From: Deltaproteobacteria bacterium HGW-Deltaproteobacteria-4
GTDB taxonomy: Bacteria > Desulfobacterota > Desulfuromonadia > Desulfuromonadales > UBA2197
DNA length: 64,000 nt
Direction of reading: 5' to 3'
NCBI GenBank assembly: GCA_002841765.1
Contig: PHAV01000016.1
Coordinates: 66,177 to 130,176, forward strand
Part shown: positions 55,585 to 64,000 of the stretch, piece after piece
Layout: every line of letters begins with the position of its first letter
Numbering within the stretch: the first letter of the stretch is position 1
Program-made: the position numbers and the translations under genes
The notes under the pieces: generated by a model
Database searches by the model: none
What the model was told of the DNA's origin: nothing
Seen by the model: the letters and a program-made list of their open reading frames with translations, nothing else

Positions 55585-56031
55585 ATGAACTTTCAAGGCG
55601 AGTACATCAATCTGATCGACCCGAAAGGCCGAGCCAGTATCCCTTCTCGCTTTCGCGAAACGCTCAATAGCGTCTACGGCGATGACCGCCTGATCGTGAC
55701 CAAGAATATCGATGGCGGCCTCACCGCTTACCCTCTCTCCCGTTGGCCGCAAATAGTTGAAAACGTCAAAAGCCGACCAGTCGGGCAACCCAGAACCCAT
55801 ATGATTCGCTTGCTCATTTCTCCGGCCCAGGAATGCACCTTTGACAAACAGGGGCGCATTCAAATCCCGCTCTCCCTTCGGAGTCATGCCAATCTCACCA
55901 AGGAGATTGTCGTTGTCGGCCACTTCGACAAAATCGAAATTTTTAATCAGTCCCATTACGATCAGGTCACTCACAAATCAGAGTCGTTCTTGCAGGAAAA
56001 CCCGCAAGACATGGCGGATATGGGTTTCTAG
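55585..56031 (+). CDS. mraZ: transcriptional regulator MraZ
   Basis: 148 residues forming two AbrB-like swapped-hairpin repeats (FQGEYINLIDPKGRASIPSRF split over residues 3-23, and FDKQGRIQIPLSLRSHANL in the second half). MraZ binds its own promoter and controls the dcw cluster. First gene of the run; weak ribosome site. Stop is three bases before rsmH. Confidence 0.95.
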   Translation: MNFQGEYINLIDPKGRASIPSRFRETLNSVYGDDRLIVTKNIDGGLTAYPLSRWPQIVENVKSRPVGQPRTHMIRLLISPAQECTFDKQGRIQIPLSLRSHANLTKEIVVVGHFDKIEIFNQSHYDQVTHKSESFLQENPQDMADMGF

Positions 56032-56034
56032 TCC

Positions 56035-56982
56035 ATGGCAGCGACCGACTTCAAACACCTGTCCGTTCTGCCCGAGGCAACGATCGCCTGCCTGGCGCCG
56101 CGGGCGGGGGAGATTTATCTCGACGGCACGGTTGGCGGCGGCGGCCATGCCCGCCTGATCCTTGAAGCTTCGGCCCCCGACGGCCGCCTGATCGGCCTCG
56201 ACCGTGATCCCGACGCTCTCGAGCACGCGGCACGGATTCTGTCTCCTTACGGAATGCGAGTCTCCCTGCATCATGCCTGCTTTGCGGAACTGGCAACGAT
56301 CCTTGACACCCTCTCCATTGACGCTGTCGACGGAGTTCTTTTCGATCTGGGGGTCTCTTCCTGGCAACTCGACAGCGCCGGACGGGGATTCTCCTTTCGT
56401 CAGGACGGCCCCCTTGACATGCGCATGGATCCAACGCGCGGTGAATCAGCTGCGGATATCGTCAACCATCGGGATGAGACTGAACTGGTACGAATCTTTC
56501 GGGAATACGGGGAAGAACGCTTTGCCGGTCGCATTGCCAGACACATTGTGAAGATTCGCCAGATCACCCCCTTTACCCGCACGACAGAACTTGCCGAGAT
56601 GGTGCGCGATGTTGTTCCCGGCGGCAACATCCCGGCGCGGATTCACCCGGCTACACGAATTTTTCAAGCATTACGCATTGAAGTCAACGGCGAACTAGAG
56701 CAGGTCAAGAGCGGGATCAGCACCGCCTTTCAGCGTTTAAAGATCGGCGGTCGACTAGCCATTATCTCTTTTCACTCACTGGAAGACCGCATTGTCAAAC
56801 AGACATTCCAACAGTTGAGTACGGGGTGTAACTGCCCGCCCAAACTTCCCCTTTGCGTCTGCGGACGGACCCCCGTCGCGGAACTCCTTACGCGCCGCGG
56901 CATCAAGGGTTCAACGGCAGACAGTGACAATCCCCGGGCCCGCAGTGCCGTATTACGGGCAATTCGCAAACTTTGCAACTAA
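56035..56982 (+). CDS. rsmH: 16S rRNA m4C1402 N4-methyltransferase RsmH (MraW)
   Basis: 315 residues. The family start HLSVLPEATIACLAPR and the SAM site LDGTVGGGGHARLIL near residue 26 are visible, followed by DLGVSSWQLD and the C-terminal ISFHSLEDRIVKQTF. Full length. Second gene of the dcw cluster, as in most bacteria. Confidence 0.96.
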   Translation: MAATDFKHLSVLPEATIACLAPRAGEIYLDGTVGGGGHARLILEASAPDGRLIGLDRDPDALEHAARILSPYGMRVSLHHACFAELATILDTLSIDAVDGVLFDLGVSSWQLDSAGRGFSFRQDGPLDMRMDPTRGESAADIVNHRDETELVRIFREYGEERFAGRIARHIVKIRQITPFTRTTELAEMVRDVVPGGNIPARIHPATRIFQALRIEVNGELEQVKSGISTAFQRLKIGGRLAIISFHSLEDRIVKQTFQQLSTGCNCPPKLPLCVCGRTPVAELLTRRGIKGSTADSDNPRARSAVLRAIRKLCN

Positions 56983-57003
56983 GTCAGTCCAGGGAGGACG
57001 ATC

Positions 57004-57324
57004 ATGGCACCAAGTCACTCTTCAACTATTACCCGCATCGGTGCGGCTCCCCTCATTCACCGCACAATGCTGACCCCACTGCTCTGCACCATTCTTGGTC
57101 TCGCCATCATTTCGGTCTTTTTCGTCTGGTCACGGCAGCAGGTTCTCAGCTTGCAATACGACATAGCCAGCATTGAAAGCAGTATCCGCAGCGCCCACCA
57201 GGAAGCAAGCAAGCTGCAGGTTGAAGTGACGATGTTACGGCAGCCGCGACGCATCGAGGAATTGGCGCGCAAGGAACTGGGTCTGGTGATGCCCGACCCC
57301 CGAAAAATTATTGTTATTCGCTAA
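57004..57324 (+). CDS. ftsL: cell-division protein FtsL
   Basis: 106 residues, bitopic membrane protein: cytosolic 20 residues, one membrane helix (about 24-42), then a heptad-like helix (LQYDIASIESSIRSAHQEAS) and the end part LARKELGLVMPDPRKIIVI. Sequence is poorly conserved in general; the call rests on topology and position between rsmH and ftsI. GGGAGG precedes the ATG. The stop overlaps the ftsI start. Confidence 0.88.
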   Translation: MAPSHSSTITRIGAAPLIHRTMLTPLLCTILGLAIISVFFVWSRQQVLSLQYDIASIESSIRSAHQEASKLQVEVTMLRQPRRIEELARKELGLVMPDPRKIIVIR

Positions 57325-59426
57325 TGACGCCCCAGGAGTTCAAGGCCTACAAACGACTCCGGCTCGTTACTTTTTGCCTGAGTGCCATCTTTCTTGTGAT
57401 TATCGGCAGAGCCTTTTACCTCCAGGTCATTACCAATCAGAAATGGGAGCAACTGGCAGAACGGCAATATCGCAAAACTATCCGTGACGAATCGCCGCGC
57501 GGCACCATTTTTGATCAAAATAATGAGCCCATGGCCCTCAGCATTGCCGTGGATATGGTCTACGTCGAGCCGAACCAGCCCACAAGTTTTCCCTCGACGG
57601 CCAAGGAAAAAGAGAAGCGTCGGGAAGCAGCTGCGGTTCTGGCCGCGACATTGTCTCTCCCTGCGGCGGAGATTACGAAGAAGCTCCATTCGAATAAAAA
57701 TTACCACCTGATCAAAAGACAAATCTCTCCGGAAGAGGGGTCGCTGCTTCGTAAAAAAATCAAGGATCAGAAACTCCCCTGGATCGGCATCAAGCAGGAG
57801 TATCGGCGCTATTATCCTAACGCCGAAGTCGGCGCCCAACTCCTCGGTTTCACAGGTCTTGAACATCAAGGACTCGAAGGACTTGAACTGAAATACAACG
57901 ACCTTCTCCTCAGTAAAGGAGAAGGTCTTCGGGAAGGAAGAAAGGACAATCGTGGACGCGTAATCGGCGCGAGTCAGGAGAGAGGAAAGGAAACTCTCCC
58001 GGGCAGCAGCCTTGTCCTCACTATCAATCAAAAGATTCAATTCATTGCGGAGAGGGAATTAGCCGAAGGTCTGCGTTCGTCAGGCTCAAAAGCCGGTTGC
58101 GTCATTGTTCTCGATCCCGCAACCGGGAAGGTTCTGGCATTGGCGAATCAGCCTGGCTTCAATCCGAATGCGCTGTCTGAGTATCGTCCCGGAGATTGGC
58201 GTAACCGAGCCCTGGGCGATGCTTTTGAACCGGGGTCGACACAAAAAATCTTTACAGTCGCCGCGGCTCTTAATGAAAAAGTTATTACCCCGGGACAGTT
58301 GATTCACTGTGAAAACGGCTCGTACAAAGTCGGCGGCAAGGTTATTCGCGATCACGACCCCCTCGGCCTGATTACGATTACCGACATCCTCAAGCACAGT
58401 TCAAATATCGGTTCCGCTAAGATTGGCAAGAAGTTGGAGCGGGAACGACTTTACAAATACCTGAGCGACTTTGGCTTCGGGAGCGTCACCGGTATCGATC
58501 TGCCCGGTGAATCGCGGGGAAGGTTGCACAAGCCGGGGAAGTGGTATGAGATCGATCTGGCCGCTATCTCCTTTGGGCAGGGACTGACTGTGACTCCGAT
58601 GCAGACAGCGGCAGCAATGGCAGCGATTGCCAACCACGGATTGTTGATGCAACCACATGTTGTCGAAAAGATTATCAGCGGCGACGGCAGCGAAACAATC
58701 ATTGCACCAAAAGCGCTGCGGCAGGTCGTCTCGGCGGAGACCGCCAATATTGTCCGTGACATGCTGATGACGGTCACCGAAAAGGGGGGGACCGGCACCT
58801 TGGCCGTTGTCCCCGGTTATCGCACCGCCGGCAAGACCGGAACTGCCCAGAAAGCCGATGCCGCCACCCGCAAATATTCCGTCGACAAGCGGGTCGCCAG
58901 TTTTGTCGGCTTCATCCCCGCCGAGAGCCCCAAACTGGTCATCCATGTTCTTCTGGACGAGCCAAAAGGGCAAGTTTACGGCGGCTTGATTGCCGCTCCG
59001 ATCTTTAGTCACGTTGCGGCGCAAACTCTGCAACTGCTCGGCATTCCGCCGACTTACCCGGAAGATCGCAATACGATTCTCCCTTCGGCGGAAGCGATCG
59101 CTAAGATCCTGGGGAGCGCAGAAGCAGAAGAATTGACGGCCCTGGATCCCCATTCATTCGATGATATAGTTGAAGTCGATGAAAATGGCGAAGCCATCGC
59201 TTTGGTACCGAGCGGCCCGGTGATGCCAAACTTCCTAGGCTTAAGCAGTCGTCAGGTCTTGGAAATGGCACAAGAGAGCAGTCTCAACCTGAAGTTGATC
59301 GGTAGCGGGCGAGTCATTGAACAGGATCCGCCCGCCGGCATGCCGATCCCATTGGGGAGCGGAATCTGGGTCCGGCTCGAACCCCCGAGTGACCGCCCGA
59401 TCCCGGCAGAAAAGAGCCCGAAATGA
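57324..59426 (+). CDS. ftsI: peptidoglycan transpeptidase FtsI/PBP3-like with PASTA domain
   Basis: Class B PBP of 700 residues: membrane helix (about 14-34), PBP dimer domain (RGTIFDQN near 56), transpeptidase with Ser in EPGSTQKIF near 308, SSN in KHSSNIGSAK near 360 and KTG in GKTGTAQKAD near 507, and one C-terminal PASTA domain (about 630-690; VMPNFLGLSSRQVLEMA). PASTA is absent from E. coli FtsI; a SpoVD-like layout. Septal cross-linking enzyme. Last bases overlap murE (ATGA). Confidence 0.95.
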   Translation: MTPQEFKAYKRLRLVTFCLSAIFLVIIGRAFYLQVITNQKWEQLAERQYRKTIRDESPRGTIFDQNNEPMALSIAVDMVYVEPNQPTSFPSTAKEKEKRREAAAVLAATLSLPAAEITKKLHSNKNYHLIKRQISPEEGSLLRKKIKDQKLPWIGIKQEYRRYYPNAEVGAQLLGFTGLEHQGLEGLELKYNDLLLSKGEGLREGRKDNRGRVIGASQERGKETLPGSSLVLTINQKIQFIAERELAEGLRSSGSKAGCVIVLDPATGKVLALANQPGFNPNALSEYRPGDWRNRALGDAFEPGSTQKIFTVAAALNEKVITPGQLIHCENGSYKVGGKVIRDHDPLGLITITDILKHSSNIGSAKIGKKLERERLYKYLSDFGFGSVTGIDLPGESRGRLHKPGKWYEIDLAAISFGQGLTVTPMQTAAAMAAIANHGLLMQPHVVEKIISGDGSETIIAPKALRQVVSAETANIVRDMLMTVTEKGGTGTLAVVPGYRTAGKTGTAQKADAATRKYSVDKRVASFVGFIPAESPKLVIHVLLDEPKGQVYGGLIAAPIFSHVAAQTLQLLGIPPTYPEDRNTILPSAEAIAKILGSAEAEELTALDPHSFDDIVEVDENGEAIALVPSGPVMPNFLGLSSRQVLEMAQESSLNLKLIGSGRVIEQDPPAGMPIPLGSGIWVRLEPPSDRPIPAEKSPK

Positions 59427-60925
59427 AATTAATCAACCTCCTGACCAAGCTGCCGATCATCCACCAGTTCGGCCCGACCTACCTGGTGGTTGCCGCACTG
59501 TGTAACGACTCGCGACTGGTCCGCCCCGGCTCCGCCTTCTTTGCCCTGCGCGGCACGGCCCAGGACGGTCATAACTATATCCAGCAAGCGCTGCAGCAAG
59601 GGGCGAAAATTCTCTTCATGGAGGAAATGATAGCGCTGCCGGCTGACTGCTGCGGGATTGTCGTTGCTGACTGCCGTAAAACCCTTTCCCTTGCCGCCGC
59701 AGAATTTTACCGACATCCGGAAGCAGAGCTCTGCATGGTCGGTGTTACCGGCACCAACGGCAAGACGACAATTACTTATCTCCTTGAAGCGATCCTGCGC
59801 GCCGCCGGCAAAGCGCCGGCTGTTTTGGGGACGGTGAGCTATCGCTTCAATGATCTGCAACAGGTCGCTTCTCATACCACCCCTGATGCGATTGAACTTT
59901 TCGCGTCCCTCGCCACCTTCCGCCAGCACGGCGCCACTGCTGCGGTGATGGAGGTCTCGTCGCACGCCCTGCATCAATATCGGGTCGAAGGGATCAGTTT
60001 TGATGCGGCGGTCTTTACCAACCTGACGCCGGAACATCTCGATTATCATGCCGATATGGAGGAGTACTTTGCTGCCAAGCGACGCCTCTTTGCTGAGCGC
60101 TTAAAACCAGGAGCGCGCGCCGCCCTCTGCATTGACGACGCTTATGGCGAGCGTCTCGCCAGCGAATTTCCTCAGGCCATTACCTGTGGCCTTGCGTCGC
60201 GGGCAGCTGTCCATCCTCAAGAGATCAAGCTCTCTCTTGACGGCATTCACGGAACCTTCACCTCCCCGCTGGGACTGCTTCGTATCGACTCGCGCCTGGT
60301 CGGCCCCTTCAATCTTCAGAATCTCCTTTGCGCGGTTGCGGCCGGCGTTGCTCTGAATCTACCGACGACAGCGATCGAAGCCGGCATCGACGCCGCGCAT
60401 GCGGTCCCGGGACGATTGGAACGGGTCGAAAATGCACGCGGAGCTCTCATTCTCGTCGATTACGCCCACACCGGCGACGCCCTCGATAAAGCTCTCGCCG
60501 CCGTCGCTACCCTCCAACCGCAACGGATCATCACTGTCTTTGGCTGCGGTGGCGACCGCGATCGGCGCAAGCGGCCGATCATGGGAGAGGTTGCCGCCCG
60601 CCACTCGCAGTTGGCGATCGTGACTTCGGACAACCCGCGCACTGAAGACCCGCATGCCATCATCGCCGAGGTTGAAAAGGGGGTGCAGCAGATTCATCCG
60701 CGCAGGCTAAGTGAAGCAGAGGTCCGGCAGGGAGCAAACGGCTATCTGGTCGTCCCTGACCGCCGTCAGGCGATCCGCCTCGCCGTCTCGATCCTGACGG
60801 CGGGGGACCTCCTCCTCGTTGCCGGCAAGGGGCACGAAGATTATCAGATTATCGGCAAAGAAAAATTTCACTTCGACGATCGCGAAGAGTTGCGCGCAGC
60901 CCTGTCAACCGGGGGATCGGCATGA
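59423..60925 (+). CDS. murE: UDP-MurNAc-tripeptide synthetase MurE (meso-DAP adding)
   Basis: 500 residues. N-terminal UDP-MurNAc domain (CNDSRLVRPGSAFFALRG), ATP loop GVTGTNGKTTITYLLE near residue 111, and the specificity loop TSDNPRTEDP near 396; DNPR selects meso-diaminopimelate. So the peptidoglycan stem is the Gram-negative type. ATGA overlaps on both sides (ftsI and murF) indicate tight coupling. Confidence 0.96.
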   Translation: MKLINLLTKLPIIHQFGPTYLVVAALCNDSRLVRPGSAFFALRGTAQDGHNYIQQALQQGAKILFMEEMIALPADCCGIVVADCRKTLSLAAAEFYRHPEAELCMVGVTGTNGKTTITYLLEAILRAAGKAPAVLGTVSYRFNDLQQVASHTTPDAIELFASLATFRQHGATAAVMEVSSHALHQYRVEGISFDAAVFTNLTPEHLDYHADMEEYFAAKRRLFAERLKPGARAALCIDDAYGERLASEFPQAITCGLASRAAVHPQEIKLSLDGIHGTFTSPLGLLRIDSRLVGPFNLQNLLCAVAAGVALNLPTTAIEAGIDAAHAVPGRLERVENARGALILVDYAHTGDALDKALAAVATLQPQRIITVFGCGGDRDRRKRPIMGEVAARHSQLAIVTSDNPRTEDPHAIIAEVEKGVQQIHPRRLSEAEVRQGANGYLVVPDRRQAIRLAVSILTAGDLLLVAGKGHEDYQIIGKEKFHFDDREELRAALSTGGSA

Positions 60926-62313
60926 ACCTTGACCTGCAAAAGATCGCCAGTGCGGTGAATGGCAAACTCCACCCGCATCATGCCCATGGTGAAATTTGCG
61001 GCATCACCACCGACAGTCGCACGGTGGCGCCCGGCGAACTCTTCGTGGCCTTACGGGGTCCAACTTTCGATGGCCACGACTTCATCGCCGCCGCCGCCGC
61101 CAATGGGGCCGGGGCGATCCTTTGTGATCATTTGTCAGCAGAATCACCTCTCCCGCAGATCGTTGTCGCCGACACCCTGCGGGCCCTTGGTGATCTTGCC
61201 GCCTTCTGGCGCCATCGTTTTCACCTGCCGGTTGCCGCCGTCACCGGTTCCTCCGGCAAGACAACGACGAAAGAGATGCTGGCCGCTATTTTGGCACGGA
61301 CCGCACCCGGCCTGAAGACAGCCGGCAACTTTAACAACCTGATCGGCCTGCCGCTGACAATCTTTCAACTCTCCACCGCAGCTCAATGGGCGGTCCTGGA
61401 GATGGGGATGAGTGAGCGGGGCGAAATTGCCCGTTTGACCGAAATAGCCGCTCCGACCGTCGGCGTGATTACCAATGTGGCACCGGCCCATCTGTTGACC
61501 ATGAAGAGCCTCGGCGCTATCGCGCGCGCCAAAGGGGAACTCTTTGCTGCCTTGCACCCGGGATCGCTGGCAGTCATCAATCTTGATGATGAACGGGTAG
61601 CAGCGATCCCTGTAGCTAATGGAGTACAGCGGCGCACCTACGGTCTGAGCGCCGCCGCAGATATCCGCGCTGAAGAGATTCGACCCGAGGGCGCCGAAGT
61701 GCGCTTCATTCTGCGCGCCGCCGGCGAAACGCGGCCAATCCGCCTTGCTCTTCCGGGGCGGCACAATGTCAGCAACGCCCTGGCAGCAGCAGCGGCAGCC
61801 CTCGGCATGGGCCGCACCCTGGAAGACATTGTCGCAGGGCTCGAAGCCTTTGCACCGGTCAAAGGGCGCATGGAGACCCACCTGCTCAGCGACGGCATCG
61901 TCCTGATCGAAGACACCTACAATGCCAACCCGCTCTCGGTTAAAGCCGCCCTCATCGCTCTCGATGAAATGGGGGGAAGCGGTGAGCGCATCGTTGTTCT
62001 CGGGGACATGCTCGAACTTGGCGAAAGCTCGGCAGACCTGCACCGCGAGGTCGGGGAGTTTGCAGCGGCACACTGCGACCGTCTCCTGCTCCTTGGGCCG
62101 GAAAGCCGGGAGATGGCAGAGGGGGCCCGTTCTGCCGGTCTGCCCGCAGCTCGAATCGCTCACTGCGACAACCACAGTGAGGCGGCGCAGCGGCTGATTC
62201 AGACCGTTCGTCCCGGGGCCCGCATCCTCATCAAGGGATCACGGGGAATGAAAATGGAGCAGATTACCGCCGAACTGCGCAGCAAACTCGGCCTTCTGCC
62301 GACGAAAGGCTGA
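60922..62313 (+). CDS. murF: UDP-MurNAc-tripeptide:D-Ala-D-Ala ligase MurF
   Basis: 463 residues. Start domain with [21 protein letters not shown] loop [14 protein letters not shown] near residue 110, [13 protein letters not shown] near 155, and [15 protein letters not shown] near 331. Normal length for the family. Adds D-Ala-D-Ala to the MurE product. Its stop precedes mraY by four bases. Confidence 0.96.
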   Translation: MNLDLQKIASAVNGKLHPHHAHGEICGITTDSRTVAPGELFVALRGPTFDGHDFIAAAAANGAGAILCDHLSAESPLPQIVVADTLRALGDLAAFWRHRFHLPVAAVTGSSGKTTTKEMLAAILARTAPGLKTAGNFNNLIGLPLTIFQLSTAAQWAVLEMGMSERGEIARLTEIAAPTVGVITNVAPAHLLTMKSLGAIARAKGELFAALHPGSLAVINLDDERVAAIPVANGVQRRTYGLSAAADIRAEEIRPEGAEVRFILRAAGETRPIRLALPGRHNVSNALAAAAAALGMGRTLEDIVAGLEAFAPVKGRMETHLLSDGIVLIEDTYNANPLSVKAALIALDEMGGSGERIVVLGDMLELGESSADLHREVGEFAAAHCDRLLLLGPESREMAEGARSAGLPAARIAHCDNHSEAAQRLIQTVRPGARILIKGSRGMKMEQITAELRSKLGLLPTKG

Positions 62314-62317
62314 CCGG

Positions 62318-63391
62318 ATGCTTTATCACCTCCTTTATCCGCTTCATACCTACGTCTCAGCTTTTGGCGTCTTTCGCTATATAACCTTCCGCTCGATCTA
62401 TGCGACGATCACCGCCCTGCTCATCGCCTTTCTCCTCGGTCCCTGGCTGATTAAAAAACTGCAGAATTTGCAGATCAGTCAAACTATTCGCCGCGACGGT
62501 CCGGAATCACACTTCAAAAAGGAGGGGACACCGACCATGGGGGGGACGCTCATCCTCCTCTCCATCGTCCTGCCGACCCTTCTCTGGGCGGACTTGACCA
62601 ACCTCTATGTCTGGATCGTCCTCTTTGTCACCATCAGCTTTGGCGCGGTCGGCTTTATCGATGACTGGCGCAAGATCAAAGAAAAGAACAGCAAGGGACT
62701 CTCGGCCCGGCAGAAGATGTTCTGGCTGACACTGATCGCCTGTGTTGCCACGTTTCTGCTTTATCTCAGTGGTTTCAAGACCACCGTTGCCTTCCCCTTC
62801 TTTAAGGCTTTCCGTCCTGACTTCGGGCTGCTTTACATCCCCTTTGCGGTGCTGGTGATTGTCGGCGCCGGCAATGCCGTCAACCTGACCGATGGCCTCG
62901 ACGGATTGGCGATCGGACCGATGGTGATTGCCGCTGCCACCTATCTGATCTTTGCTTATGCTGCCGGCAACTTTAAGGTCGCCGAATACCTGCAAATCAC
63001 CGGGGTCAATGGCGCCGGGGAACTCAGTGTCCTTTGTGGTGCCATGGTCGGGGCGGGGCTCGGCTTCCTCTGGTTTAATACTTATCCCGCTCAGGTCTTT
63101 ATGGGCGACGTCGGCAGCCTTTCCCTCGGCGGCGCTCTTGGCACGATTGCTGTCATTACCAAACAGGAACTGGTCCTGCTCGTCGTCGGCGGCATCTTTG
63201 TCATGGAAGCCCTCTCGGTTATCGTCCAAGTGACCTCATTTCGTCTCTACGGGAAACGGGTCTTCCGCATGGCGCCGATTCACCACCATTTTGAACTCAA
63301 GGGCTGGGCGGAACCAAAGATAATCGTGCGTTTCTGGATTATCAGTATCCTGCTGGCCTTGATTGCTATCTCAACCCTGAAACTGCGTTAA
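62318..63391 (+). CDS. mraY: phospho-MurNAc-pentapeptide translocase MraY
   Basis: Inner-membrane enzyme of 357 residues and about ten helices making lipid I. Shows the [17 protein letters not shown] loop near residue 62, the Asp pair in FIDDWRK near 113, [16 protein letters not shown] near 186 and [12 protein letters not shown] near 262, plus the C-terminal [12 protein letters not shown]. All catalytic motifs present. Confidence 0.97.
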   Translation: MLYHLLYPLHTYVSAFGVFRYITFRSIYATITALLIAFLLGPWLIKKLQNLQISQTIRRDGPESHFKKEGTPTMGGTLILLSIVLPTLLWADLTNLYVWIVLFVTISFGAVGFIDDWRKIKEKNSKGLSARQKMFWLTLIACVATFLLYLSGFKTTVAFPFFKAFRPDFGLLYIPFAVLVIVGAGNAVNLTDGLDGLAIGPMVIAAATYLIFAYAAGNFKVAEYLQITGVNGAGELSVLCGAMVGAGLGFLWFNTYPAQVFMGDVGSLSLGGALGTIAVITKQELVLLVVGGIFVMEALSVIVQVTSFRLYGKRVFRMAPIHHHFELKGWAEPKIIVRFWIISILLALIAISTLKLR

Positions 63392-63405
63392 CAAACAGGT
63401 AGGTC

Positions 63406-64000
63406 ATGAATCGAATCGATTATCCGCAGCAGAAGATTATGATTGTCGGTGCCGGCCGGACCGGCATCGCTCTGTGCCGTTACTTTGTTCAACGCGGTGC
63501 CGAGGTGACTCTGTCGGATACACGTCCGGCCGACAACCTGACAGAACTCGACGAACTCATCCATCTCGGTGTGACCCTTGATCTCGGCGGCCATACCGCC
63601 GCGAAGTTTTTAGAAAGCAACCTGATCGTCATCAGTCCCGGGGTTTCTCTCCAGTTGCCGGTTATCAAGACTGCTGCGGCGGCCGGTATTCCAGTTTTAG
63701 GCGAGATAGAAATTGCTTGTCGCGAATTTGACGTTCCGCTGATTGCCATTACTGGTACCAACGGCAAATCGACGACAACGACGCTGATCGGCGCCATCTA
63801 CTCCGCCTGGGGCAAGCAACCTTTTGTCGGCGGCAACCTCGGCACCCCGCTTATCGCGTCGACGCAGCGCAGCGATTATAACGTCATCGTTGCCGAGATC
63901 TCTTCCTTTCAACTTGAAGCTGTCGAACAATTTCATCCTCGTTACGCGCTCCTGCTCAACCTGAGTGAAGATCATCTTGACCGCTATCCTGATATGGAGA
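63406..64000 (+). CDS. murD: UDP-MurNAc-L-alanine:D-glutamate ligase MurD (3' end outside window)
   Basis: The first 198 codons of a protein that in the family is about 450 residues. It has the Rossmann start KIMIVGAGRTGIALCRYF, ISPGVSLQLPVIK, the ATP loop ITGTNGKSTTTTLIG near residue 118, GGNLGTPLI and NLSEDHLDRYPDM at the cut. Start ATG 63406 has AGGTAGG upstream. Truncated by the window edge, not by mutation. Confidence 0.95.
   Translation, partial: MNRIDYPQQKIMIVGAGRTGIALCRYFVQRGAEVTLSDTRPADNLTELDELIHLGVTLDLGGHTAAKFLESNLIVISPGVSLQLPVIKTAAAAGIPVLGEIEIACREFDVPLIAITGTNGKSTTTTLIGAIYSAWGKQPFVGGNLGTPLIASTQRSDYNVIVAEISSFQLEAVEQFHPRYALLLNLSEDHLDRYPDME

Overview
The window (about 57% G+C, dense operons, no phage or insertion sequence seen) looks like a chromosomal segment of an anaerobic deltaproteobacterium of the Desulfuromonadales (Geobacter/Desulfuromonas type). 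The grounds are the order ispE-tRNAGln-prs-rplY-pth-ychF-rpsF-rpsR-DUF2232-rplI-dnaB, GEMM-I riboswitches, a flavodiiron/rubredoxin pair, a class I Fe-S fumarase, a K+-dependent-type membrane pyrophosphatase, and many HD-GYP and hybrid-kinase genes. This assignment is inference from gene content; no database was searched.

Layout. 1-414 (minus): one sigma70-like promoter, tRNA-Ala(GGC), a GEMM-I aptamer with an intrinsic terminator, then the first bases of a second identical aptamer running off the left edge. 477-2259 (minus): purM-purN. 2386-15810 (plus): rimI, pyrK-pyrD-eamA-ispE with overlapping start/stop codons, tRNA-Gln, prs-rplY-pth, hppA, ychF, the ribosomal block rpsF-rpsR-DUF2232-rplI, and dnaB. 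15921-24830 (minus): a LysM-NlpC/P60 cell-wall hydrolase; a 35-residue rubredoxin-like protein with flavodiiron protein FprA; and a sulfur operon cysE-iscR-iscS-iscU-mnmA-mtaB-rluD behind a promoter carrying an IscR-type operator. Then come ilvA (minus) and fumarase (plus).

28.5-47.2 kb is the accessory and signalling part: an AI-2E-family permease, an MshEN-receiver fusion, decayed remnants of a methyltransferase and a YjbQ gene, outer-membrane barrel proteins, a DUF454 protein, an O-methyltransferase, a tandem-HD/HD-GYP gene with an unknown coiled-coil partner, a Met/Gln-rich exported protein paired with a barrel, an exported double rhodanese, a receiver-HD-GYP protein, two hybrid histidine kinases and a decayed receiver fragment. 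c-di-GMP is a recurring theme: riboswitches, an MshEN domain and two HD-GYP proteins.

47.2-54.9 kb holds GAPN-type aldehyde dehydrogenase, a YgjP-like metalloprotein, an RluA-family pseudouridine synthase, a DEAD-box helicase, a CBS-type family II pyrophosphatase, a small HTH-like protein, an RlpA lipoprotein and an unknown 89-residue protein. 55.5-64.0 kb is the start of the division/cell-wall cluster: promoter and candidate MraZ repeats, mraZ-rsmH-ftsL-ftsI-murE-murF-mraY-murD (murD cut by the window end). MurE has the DNPR motif of meso-diaminopimelate ligases. No CRISPR array, defence island or obviously novel multigene machine was found. The most unusual items are the tRNA/tandem-riboswitch transcript, the MshEN-receiver fusion and the decayed gene pieces.
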